From Lithocarpus polystachyus (Eukaryota > Streptophyta > Magnoliopsida > Fagales > Fagaceae): a stretch of DNA of 64,000 bases. The notes below the pieces were generated by a model, which did not search any database, was not told the origin of the DNA, and saw nothing but the letters and a program-made list of their open reading frames with translations. The DNA is taken from NCBI GenBank assembly GCA_033629205.1, contig CM066164.1:24733954-24797953 (forward strand), in the 5' to 3' direction. The position numbers and the translations under genes are program-made. Of the stretch, positions 54,754 to 64,000 are shown piece after piece; position 1 is the first letter of the stretch; each line of letters begins with the position of its first letter.

Positions 54754-55241
54754 GGGCATGTTTGGTAGACTGTAATAGACGCTGTAATGTAATAATTATT
54801 CCTATGGTTTAATTATTCTTTAGTTTGATTATGTTTTATTATAAGGAATAATCATTCCTTATGAATAGTTATTCTTCAAAATGAGGAATAATTATTCCTT
54901 TTTAAAAGGTTGTATTAGCTATTCCTTAGTAAGTGCAATAATTTCAAAACTTAATATATTTCCAAGTAAACAAACTTTCCATATACATCTAACAATTATA
55001 AAAATAAAAAATCATAAAAAATAACACATATCTCTTTTAAATTTAAAAATAACAATTTTTAAGGAAATATAATTGTATGAGTAAGAAATTTCCTAAAATA
55101 AATGTTAAGTTTCATTCTAATGTTATAATTTACAACCAAACTAATGAATAGGTTTAGTTATTACATTACAACACATTTTATTCCTAGTAATAAAGATTAC
55201 AATTCTTGCCGTAATCCCCATTCAATGTACCAAACATACCC
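54754..55241. mobile_element. Tourist-like MITE, 488 bp, TSD TAA
   Basis: GGGCATGTTTGGTA at the left and TACCAAACATACCC at the right are near-perfect inverted ends, with TAA on both sides (54751-54753, 55242-55244). This fits PIF/Harbinger-derived MITEs. The interior has several GGAATAAT / ATTATTCC inverted pairs. Confidence 0.85.
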
Positions 55242-55489
55242 TAAGAGTTTATTAAAAGTAAGAAGACATTTCAACATAAAATTAGGAATTTATTATTTTT
55301 GTCAATTTGCTATTTTAACTTCATTTTTAAGTTTTAGGTAGGGATATTTTTTACAACAAAAATAGCAATAACTTACTTTCTTTTACCAATTTACTATTTT
55401 AATCCCATTTTTAAGTTGTTGGTCAATTAATTTAAGGGTATTTTTGATAGAAAAAAAAAAACAATAACTAACTTTCTGAATCCTCTTAA

Positions 55490-55860
55490 TATATACTAGT
55501 CTTATCACATGCGCTTTGCGCGTGCGATGAGGCTTTTTTTTTTTTATTGGTTGTAGCAAAAAAAAAATTTGTATTTTTTTATTCTACATATATAATTTTT
55601 ATATTGAGAATCTAATTTATAAGTGGATAAAGAAATTTGAAAATCGATAGGAGAGTGTGTCTATTTTTTAGGAAATGTTTTAGTGGGAGAGTAAGCCTAT
55701 TTTTTAGGCAATATTTTAGTGGGAGTTAGGGTTATATTTTTACCGAATTGTCCTTTAGTTTTATCTCTACTTAAACCTAGGGGTGTAAGGGTATTTTGGA
55801 ATAAAAAAAAAAATTCAGTTCAAACAGGAGCAGCCTCTTAAATAGTAGTATAGATAGATA
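55490..55860. repeat. Unclassified repeat with CATGCGCTTTGCGCGTG palindrome
   Basis: ATATACTAGTCTTATCACATG precedes the palindrome CGCTTTGCGCG at the left, and TAGTAGTATAGATAGATA ends it at the right. CCTCTTAA occurs just outside or at both ends. Two near copies of TATTTTTTAGGNAATNTTTTAGTGGGAG lie inside. The class is uncertain. Confidence 0.4.
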
Positions 55861-55948
55861 AAAATTAGAACATATGCATATAAATTTATATTATTTTTCT
55901 TTATTATTATATATAATATAAATTGTACGGGCAACAAAAATTGTATTA

Positions 55949-56867
55949 GAGCATTTTTACCAAAGATGCTATAAGTGCTAAAATGCTATTTTTAGCATCT
56001 GAAACCACAAAACTCTGCTCCATCAAAAATGCTATATCCTAAAAAATTTGACATCTTGCTACAGTACGCTCTTAGACTATCACTATCACTCTCTCATTCT
56101 CGTTCTCTCTCATCTCTCTTTCTCAGACTCCCTCTCGTGGGTCTGATGGGGTCGTTGAGGACTACAAGTGGTTCGTGGGTCCAACAGTCGAGGGTCCGAC
56201 GGTGGTGGGTTTGACTGCAAGTGGAGATTTGCTTGATGGGTCTTGGTGGTCTTGATGGGTCTCGGTGGGTTCGTCGGCGGTGGGTTGCTGGGTTGCTTGA
56301 TGGGACTCAGTGGTGTCGTGGTTGGTTGTGCGTGGGTTGAGGTTGGTGGTGGGTTTGTGGTGGTTGGGGTTAGTTGAGACTGTGGGTTGAGGCCGTGGGT
56401 TGAGGGTGGTTAAGGCCATGGTTTGTGTCATGGGTTGAGGTTGGTTGTGCCAGTAGGCTGTTGGTTGCGGGTTTGTGGTGGTTGGGTTGCTAGGTAACGG
56501 TGGTGGGTCTGGTGGTTGGTGTGTCGTGGGTTGAGGCAAAGAGAGAATGAGAGGGAAAAGTAAGGCTATGCTGTGGGTGGGGCAATGGGTAAAGGCTTGT
56601 GGTTGGTTGTGCCGTTGGGTGGTGCTGTGGTTGGTGCTATGGATTGTGCCGGTGGTGGAGGCTGTTGATTGTGTGGGTTTGTAGTGGCTTAGGTGGTGAA
56701 AATAAAAAAGAATAAAAAAATGATAAATAAACAATATTTTAATGAAATGGTAAAAAAAATAGAAATTTTGATGTTAGGTGTATTGTAAAGTGATGTGTTA
56801 AATGCTATAAAGTTAGTTTTTGAGATGCTAAATGCTAAATTTTTTAAAATCTTTGATAAGAATGCTC
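55949..56867. mobile_element. Harbinger-like MITE, family 'GAGCAYT', copy 1, TSD TTA
   Basis: GAGCATTTTTACCAAAGATG at the left and the complement GAGCATTCTTATCAAAGAT at the right, with TTA on both sides (55946-55948, 56868-56870). Inside are a CTCTCATTCTCG-rich part and a long G/T-rich part built on GTGGGTTG and GGTGGTTGG. The minus-strand Pro/Thr/His-rich frame (56734-56162) is a composition effect. Confidence 0.75.
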
Positions 56868-57421
56868 TTATGTGTTAACTTTTATGGGAAGACATTCTAA
56901 AAAAAAAAACCTTTGATAGGAAGAAAAACATGGAACGTGGGCAACAAAGTTTTGAATATATAAGTTCAACAATATATATACTGGGTAGAAAAGATCTAGT
57001 TAAAATCATGGGCAACATCATCAAAAACGTGGACAAAATTAATATTGCTAAGCAAAAGATTTTAACTGGGCAAAATTAATATAAGTTCAGAAAAAGATTT
57101 TAACTGTACACCTCAAAAAAAAAAAAAAAAAAGTTGGGCAGTGAAGGGGCTTGTGAAGAGGAGTTTGAGAAGATTGACGATGATTGGTGGGAAAGTGGGA
57201 ACTATTAGGTGGGGTGGGTGAGACTGAGAGCCAAAAAGGAAGGTTACTTTTGTCTTTCTCCCTCATCAAGTGTTTCCACGCTAGTTTTCTCTTCAAACGG
57301 GAGAGACAAATTTTGTGTGGACTTAGGCCCCACCTAAAAATTTTATTTCCCTCTTCCTTACCAAACAATACATAGACTCATTTTCTCTCTATTATTTTCT
57401 ATCCCTCCGGTTCATAACAGC

Positions 57422-57461
<40 letters not shown>

Positions 57462-59215
57462 GAAAGAACAATTTGAGAGTTGTTTTCACAGCTTGTTTTT
57501 TTTTAGGTGGCATTTTTGGAAATAAGTTGATAGCATTTTAGTAATATTTTGATGTTATTATTATTACCATAAATCATTAAATCATTAATGTTTTTTTTTT
57601 TCTCTCTAACTAATCCCTCTCTCATTAGGCTCTCCCTCTTTACTACAGTTGTTGACTCATTAGATTGTGGACCTTGTGGTGGCTAGGTGTGATTTGAAAC
57701 CCCAAAACAAGTTCTCTGTTTGTTGTTGCACGTTTGGAGTCATGCCACCACTGTTTTTGTCCTCTCTCTCTAATTAATGACAACGAGTTAGGAGTGAATT
57801 ATTTTTGCAATGACATGCAATAATAAGTTGTTGGGTTCTTTCAGTTTTTCAACGGCAACGAATTTTTTGGATTTGTTTGAGTGGTTTTGTTTAGTTTTTA
57901 GGTTTTCGTCTAATGAATGGGTTTGGGGTTGCAGCATCGACATCATTGGTAATTGTATTGGACTATGGTGGGTGGTGGTAATTTTTTATTGGAAGAGAAA
58001 ACGAGAATTGAATGGGAAGAAGAGAAAAATGGGTGAAAAATTAGGGTGAGAAAATAATGTCAAATACATGAATTTGTGTTTTGAGGTGATAAAACACATT
58101 TTGGGGATAGTTCTACCAAAATGCCTATAAAACAAAAACCGAAAACACAAAATTATTTTCCATTTAGCAAATAGGCTCTACAAAATATTACTATTCCATC
58201 TTAGTTATTTCTATGACTAACTAATTTGTTCGTCATCATTTTTGTAGTTCGATTGGTACCTACTACCTCCTAGTATTTTCAACAAAAACATCTAAACATG
58301 TAGGGTTCATATTCCTCCACCCTCAACTATTGAATTAGAAAAAAAAAAACTAATGAACATTCCTTCTACTGTCTACAAATAATTGCAACTTTTCAAAAAT
58401 TACATTTTGCTTCAAAAATTAAAACATTACTTAAAATTTTCAAGTTAGTGATATGCATATATATTCTCATATCATACATATTCCATCTCATGTATTACTA
58501 ATTATAATACCATCCAAAACACTTCTAAAGTAATAATAGCCTTTGTAATACTCCCAAAAATATTTGACAAACTTTATTTCTTACAAATCAGACAAAGTTT
58601 TTATCCAAATGTGAAAAAAAAAAAAAAAAAAAAAAACTCATCCAATTTTTGTCCTTACAAATTCCAATAATTTTCATTAAAATTTATTTTCCTTTTCTTT
58701 ACTATCCTCTTTCATATATTCCAATTCTCATGTTTTGGTATGACTTGGCAGTAATTACTAGTTAAATGGATTGCCCTTTCTTTTTTCTTTTTTTTTTTCT
58801 TTTATTTTGACGGATAATTATTATTGATGAGTATTGCTTATCCATCATGGATGTTTTCTGACATGATGTCCTCCCTTAGCTCGATCATCCAAATATATGG
58901 AAAAATACCTTATATGATGGACAAATGAATGTCCTAATATGGAAACACACCTTCCCTAGAGTTCTAGTATCTATTATACTATGACTATTGAAAATGGACA
59001 GTATCATAGATACAAATCCTTAAATTCTCGCATTCCATTGTTACGGTATCTATTATGCTATGACTATTGAAAATGGACAAAATTAAGGAATAAATGGTTA
59101 GAAAAGACTTCTTCATATAATGAGACACCCTACTTAGGAATACCTAGATAATTTTTTGACAATAGGACATCATGGATACTTCATAAATTGATGAGTTTAA
59201 CTTGAGATTTTTTAA
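56868..59215. other. Stretch with no recognised gene
   Basis: AT-rich, with T35 at 57424-57458 and A-runs at 57115 and 58614. Frames are short and match nothing known. A 30-base phrase (ATCTATTATACTATGACTATTGAAAATGGACA, split here) recurs around 58970 and 59050. Confidence 0.35.
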
Positions 59216-60111
59216 GGGTCATCAAATAGCCCACGACCCACAGCTCAACCCAGAAACCTCATAGCCCACCGGGCTAATGGGCAGCCCAGCCCATTGTTAT
59301 TGATGCCCATGGGTGGCCCACTAGCTCAGTGGGTCAGGCTGTGGGTTAGTTTTTATGCCTATGAGTACCCAGTGGGCTAGCCTAGTAGCCCAACCCGTTG
59401 CTCAGCCCGTTGGTTTAACCCGTTGGTCCAGCCCAATAACTTATAATTCATAACAAAAATATATAGAAAGTGTATGAAGGATTGATCTTGAGATATTATA
59501 GAGGAATTTCTTAAAAAAACTCTCTCAACCACTAAGATACTCAAAGTAATTGTGCTAAACTTAGTTTACTAAATATATATTTATCTAGTAGTCTAGAAAA
59601 TTTGAATTAACCACTTGACATTTTTTTATTATTAAAGATAAAAATAAAAAACTATTTAAAGCCTTAATAAAAAAAATTAAATAAGTTTCCATCAACAAAA
59701 CAAAAAATTAAATAGATTTGATTGTAAAAAAATTTGTAATCAAGTATTAAATTATTTAATTCTTTCCTTTAAAAAAATATATTGATTATTCTCTTATAAA
59801 AAATTAATTCTTTTCTTATAAAAATAATAGAATAATAAACTAACACAAGCCTATGGGTAGCCTATTAGGCCCAACTCGATAGCCCAAGTCGCTAAAGACA
59901 AAATGGGCATTGCCCATGGGCAAGGTCATGGGCTGAGATTTTCTCTTTTGGCCCAGCCTGACCCAGCCCGTTAACTAGTTAATAGCCCATTATGCCCAAC
60001 CCATTGTGCTTATGGGCCAAGTAAAAATGGGCCGGTTAATAGCCCATTATGCCCAGCCCATTGTGCTTATGGGCCAAGTAAAAATGGGCCGGGCCGGCCC
60101 ATTGACGACCC
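59216..60111. mobile_element. MITE-like element with GGGTCRTC ends, about 900 bp
   Basis: GGGTCATCAAATAGCCCA at the left and the complement GGGTCGTCAATGGGCC at the right form inverted ends. The interior is rich in AGCCCA / TGGGCT, with a 52-bp direct duplication near 59980-60085 (AGCCCATTATGCCCA, CCATTGTGCTTATGGGCC). The exact target duplication is ambiguous (TTGAGATTTTT against TTAAGATTTTT). Confidence 0.5.
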
Positions 60112-60475
60112 TTAAGATTTTTGGATTTAGGATGTGTTTGTTTCAGGTGTAATCAAATTTGGGAAAATATTTTATAACCTTATGGGTGTTTGGATACACA
60201 TGAAAATACGGTTAAATTGAAAATAAATTTGAGTTAACCATAAAATGACTCAAGCAACCAGTAAATCCACCTTAAATATATTAATATTATTCTATTAGAA
60301 AAAAAAAAAACCACCACCTTGCAATTCTCGTTTTGTTTTATGTAGTTCTTTCGGTATTCAAAGAAGCATTAGCATTCATTCTTTTCCTCTGTCTCAAGGC
60401 CCAAACCTACCACCCAAGCAAAGCAAACACAAGAAGTCATATGGATAACCAAGCCTATGAGCTTAGAGCACTCAC

Positions 60476-60678
60476 AACAGTGATGCTATATTGCTATATT
60501 GTTATATTTTAGCTCCTTAAACACAAAAATCGTGCTCCAGTAGTGGAGCTAGACTTATATTTTTAGTTCCATTGCTACAGTGCACATCTATTAATAGATG
60601 TGCACTATTCATGAGAGCTAAAAAAAATATTTTATTACATTTCTCTCTCCTATTTCATTTAAAAAATATTTTCTCTTT

Positions 60679-60735
<57 letters not shown>

Positions 60736-61302
60736 GCTTCTATTCTTCTTCCTTCTTCCTTCTAATTTTTTTTTTCTCTCCCTCATCTACTCTCTGCTTC
60801 GCCGATCTGTTCCACATCGCCGTCCCACGTCGCCGTCTCACGCGGCCATCCCATGCCTCCGCCGGCCTCAATGTCACCGGCCCAAGCCCCAAGCCGCCGA
60901 TCCACGTCTCCGTCCCACGCCTCCGCCGCCCTCAATGTCACCGGCCTAAGCCAACCCAAGCCCCAAGCTGCCGATCCACGTCGCCGATTTGTTCTCTTTT
61001 TTTATTTTCTTTTTATTCCTACTGTGGACCATTGGTTGTGGTTGTGGTTATGATTGTGGCTGTGGCTGTGGCTGAGGCTGTGGTAGAGGTGGTTGTGGTT
61101 GGTGTGGTGCATATTTTTTGGGTAGTTGGATATATTATTTTATTGTAGAAAATATATTATTTTATTGTGGTGTTTATATTATTTTATTGTGTTGAAAGAT
61201 AAAATAGATCCACTGCTGCCGTATGTGTGTAAGTAAAATAAATAAAGTAACTTTTGGTGGAGCTAGAAAACTAAATTTTTAGCTCCACTGCTTTTAATGC
61301 TC
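60476..61302. mobile_element. Harbinger-like MITE, family 'GAGCAYT', copy 2, TSD TTA
   Basis: GAGCACTCACAACAGTGATG at the left and the complement GAGCATTAAAAGCAGTGGAG at the right, with TTA flanks (60473-60475, 61303-61305). As in copy 1, a CT-rich part is followed by a GT-rich part (GGTTGTGGTTGTGG). It contains a CT microsatellite of about 50 bases (60680-60733) and a CCG-rich duplicated stretch (60810-60985). Confidence 0.72.
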
Positions 61303-61305
61303 TTA

Positions 61306-62654
61306 TCCTTTCTTCTTTCGCCTCTGCCAAAGAACCACCAACCCTCCTCCTCCATAACCCCAATCTGAATAGCTCACTGGAAACTTAGAAAGTCTAGACA
61401 TTCAGGTAAACATTTTCATCTTCTTCACTTGGTTCTTTAGTTTTGGATTCCTTCATCTTTTTGTTTTTGTGTATCACATGATCTTAGGTGGGCTCTTGAG
61501 AGGGAAAAAAAAAACCCACTTGTGGGTATTGGGAGTTTTCATTTGTTGAAGCTTGTTGTTTATCAGTTGTTGTGTCTTGTTAATTTAAGGTTTGAACTTT
61601 AGGAAAACCTGGGGTGTATCAAATTCTTTTCCATAATTCTTAGTTTACTCTGTCAGAAGGGCAACCCCATATTGTTAAAGACATAGAACTTAGAATCATT
61701 TGAGGGTTATTCTTTTTTCTTTTGGGAATTTTCTTTATTGGGTATGTGCTATAATTCAAAGTTAATAAGTAATCGCCATTTAATCAATTCCAAGCTTAAT
61801 TTAGGTTTATCTATAGAAAAAAAGCTTAATTTGGTGTTTTTTATTTGGTCCTGTTAATTTTATCTTTAACTATATGTAAATAACCTGGAATTAGCTAAAT
61901 TTAGATTCAATTTGTTTTTTTTTTTTTTTTTAATTATTCAATCTTTGCTATGAAATGTGTCACCGTGTCTGGTTTTTTTTTTTTTTTTTTTTTTTCTTCA
62001 TTTTTCAGTTCAGGGTTTGCTGCGACTTGAACCACATTATTTTTGAAAATTAAGTACTTAGTGGGTGTTCTTTTGTTTATATATGTCCTCAGTTTGTTTA
62101 ATTCTTAGGTTTGTTTGTTATTCCTCTTGATGTGCTATATCATGCAAGGCTGTTGGTTGTTTTTATTGACTTGTTGATGGTGATTGTCGCAGCTATTGTT
62201 GTTGTCGAATGGTTTTTTTTCTTCGTAATATTACTATGTGAAATTTATTTGTTTGTTTAGACATTTTACTTTAAAGAATTGTTATTTTTCAAATTTAATT
62301 AGCTTGTTCATGCTTTATTATTTTATACTAATGGTCCAATCTTAAAAATTGAACCTCTCCTTATTATTATTATTATTATTATTTTTTTTGTTTTGTTCTC
62401 TTTACAATTTGGTTCCCAAAACCGTGCCTTTTAACTTTTATAGCAATAGAGACTGCAGAAAGGAGAAGTTATGAGTTATTGCCCTAAAAACAACCTCTTA
62501 AGTTTATTAAAAAAAAAAAAACCTCTTAAATCTACTCAGAAGAGGTTCCAAGTTTGTTCAAAAGGCCTCCAGTTCTGCTGCTCCCACCACAGCTCCCTCT
62601 CCCACACCTGGACAAGCATCCTCCTCGGCCGCTACCATTTCTTCAACTTCGGCC
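61306..62654 (+). other. Probable upstream region of the NTR pseudogene
   Basis: TTCAG/GTAAAC near 61405 and CTGCAG/AAAGG near 62459 could bound a 5' UTR intron. 62550-62654 reads in part like a Ser/Pro/Leu-rich targeting peptide before the MDDLHTEN start (LPHLDKHPPRPL in one frame). T-runs at about 61920 and 61975. All inference. Confidence 0.35.
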
Positions 62655-64000
62655 ATGGATGACCTCCATACTGAGAACAAGGTTGTGCATCATTGGAAGT
62701 GGCCCAGCTGCCCACACTGCTCCCATATATGCGTCACATGCTGAGTTGAAACCCATCCTTTTTGAGGGGTGGATGGCCAATGGCATTGCCCCTGGCGGTT
62801 AGCTCACCACGACCACTGATGTGGAGAACTCCCCATGACTTTCAGATGGAATTAATGGCATTGAGCTCATAGACCGCTGCCGCAAGCAGTCACTCCGCTT
62901 TGGCACTTAGATTCTAACCGAGACTGTCAACAAGGTGGATTTCTCCACCACCCCTTTCAAGGTCTTCACTGATTCTAAGGCTGTCATAGCTGATTCTATC
63001 ATTGTGGCAACAAGTGCCATCGCCAAGCGATTAGACTTCCCAGGCTCTGGTAAGGGCCTAGGAGGGTTTTGGAACTGAGGGATATCAGCTTGTGCTGTGT
63101 GTGATGGTGCTGCACCCATTTTCAGGAACAAGCCCTTGGCAGTAATTGGAGGAGGGGATTCAGCCATGGAGGAGGCCACATTCCTCACCAAGTATGCATC
63201 CATTGTGTGTAGGGAATTCAACCCGAAATTCCCAACTTGTGAAAAACAAAAATAGAGAAAACACACACTAAAGAAAAACAATCACACGCGCAAGACAATA
63301 TTTACGTAGTTCGGCAATTTGCCTACGTCCACGGAGTTGCAGGGATTTCACTATTATCAGGGAAAAATTACAGAGTGCGGCCGTACAGTTTTTCTCTCTC
63401 AAAAACTACTACAAGACAAAACCCTAATCACCAAAAAAACGGTTTTTATATCCTGCGCACAGGAGCTACAAAAACGGGCCTAAAAATTTTTCCCGGGGGC
63501 GTTGCCCCCAGACCCCTAGGAGGCTTGTCCATGAGCGCTCCAGCTTGGGCCTATCGACCCAAGCCTCCGCTCCATAGACTAAGCCTCAGAAAATCTCCTA
63601 TTAAAACCCACGCAATATTATTAGGGTCGGGTCGGGTCATCAACCGGATCAAATATAAACTAGTCTCCATAAAGCCCAACATTGTGTACATCATCCATAG
63701 GAGAGATACATTTAGGGCTTCAAAAATTATGCAGCAGAGGGCCTTGACTAATCCTAAGATTCAAGTTCTGTGGAACTCGGCAGTCGTGGGGGCATATGGG
63801 GACGAAAACACTAATAATAAGGTCTTGGGGGGAAGGGTTGAAGGTGAAGAATGTGCTGAGCGTGGAGGTTTCAGATCTCAAGGTATTGGGATTGTTCTTT
63901 GCGATAGGGCATGAGCCAGCCACCAAGTTCTTGGATGGTCAGCTGGAACTTGATTCGGGTGGCTATGTTGTCACATGGCCAGGGACCACCCTGACTAGCG
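62655..64000 (+). pseudogene. NADPH-dependent thioredoxin reductase (NTR), multiply disabled, runs off the window
   Basis: The flavoenzyme passes electrons from NADPH to thioredoxin. The start MDDLHTEN (ATG 62655) is followed by a frameshift and the FAD-binding RLCIIGSGPAAHT, then AELKPILFEGWMAN, TTTTDVEN, the redox site CAVC (63092-63103), the NADPH motif GGGDSAMEEA (about 63147), and after a 454-bp insertion YIIHRRDTFRASKIMQQRAL, FFAIGHEPATKFLD, YVVTWPGTTLTS. Stops at 62800 (for CAG), about 62836, about 62908 (for CAG) and about 63077 (CGA to TGA), plus frameshifts, e.g. one extra G near 63831. Closest in layout to plant NTRA/NTRB. No intron was seen within the coding part, so a retroposed origin is possible, though the proposed 5' intron argues against it. 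Confidence 0.88.
63228..63681 (-). mobile_element. Solo LTR, 454 bp, in the NTR pseudogene, TSD TTGTG
   Basis: On the minus strand it begins TGTTGGGCTTTATGGAGAC and ends TTCCCTACA. TTGTG at 63223-63227 and 63682-63686. Removing it restores the NTR reading across ASIV-YIIHRRD. Same family as 30782-31185. Confidence 0.92.

Noticed and set aside
56162..56734. 190-codon minus-strand Thr/Pro/His-rich frame
   Set aside because: Product of the GT-rich simple repeats inside a MITE; no start context or domain.
60572..60949. Plus-strand frame with a Leu-Ser run and a Pro-rich end
   Set aside because: Spans a CT microsatellite and a CCG duplication inside a MITE.
62471..62802. Two overlapping short frames before the NTR start
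   Set aside because: They reflect a frameshift at the NTR N-terminus rather than separate genes; folded into the NTR pseudogene.

Overview
The window is plant nuclear DNA made mostly of transposable elements and broken genes. The evidence for a plant is two LTR retrotransposons with plant-type primer-binding sites, Tat-lineage and copia coding remains, tRNA-derived SINE, Harbinger, hAT and CACTA-type insertions, and degraded LRR exons of the CC-NBS-LRR type. The repeat style and the LRR remnants suggest a woody eudicot (Fagales or a relative is possible, but this is weak inference). I see no intact host gene, rRNA, tRNA or CRISPR array. The only long intact reading frame belongs to a retrotransposon gag gene.

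Layout. 1-10974: Ty3/gypsy element of the Tat lineage, lacking only its 5' LTR (off-window). It has gag, protease, RT, RNase H, a second archaeal-type RNase H and integrase in one frame broken by five stops, then a 79-bp minisatellite, a three-exon gene on the opposite strand, and an 819-bp 3' LTR. 10975-19993: an AT-rich repeat, then a segment holding about nine 570-bp tandem units, interrupted by a 1.43-kb Harbinger-like insertion. 21668-30375: a very young non-autonomous LTR retrotransposon that codes only for Gag (TR-GAG type), with 1180-bp LTRs differing at about three positions and target duplication GATGG. 30376-35580: solo LTR, relict copia-like sequence, and an LRR exon of an NBS-LRR gene. 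35584-38456: internally deleted and partly duplicated copia element. 38457-49600: solo LTR, CACTA-like termini, a second copy of the 11.2-20.0 kb segment without the array (42122-45355), a SINE, a C-terminal NADPH-thioredoxin reductase (NTR) fragment and a hAT element.

49600-54260: on the minus strand, the first exons of a TRAPPC6/Bet3-family gene run directly into LRR exons of an NBS-LRR gene, forming a truncated or chimeric locus. 54400-61302: a series of MITEs, including two members of one Harbinger-like family. 61303-64000: an NTR pseudogene with a solo LTR inserted in its NADPH domain.

How it fits together: nested insertions with clear target duplications allow relative dating. Premature stops in the Tat element, the copia element and the NTR pseudogene are nearly all single C-to-T or G-to-A changes, the pattern expected from deamination of methylated cytosine in silenced DNA. 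The most unusual items are the spliced antisense gene in the Tat element, the near-identical gag-only element with four tandem G-box units in its LTR, and the TRAPPC6-LRR junction with an 18-bp triplication over a splice acceptor.
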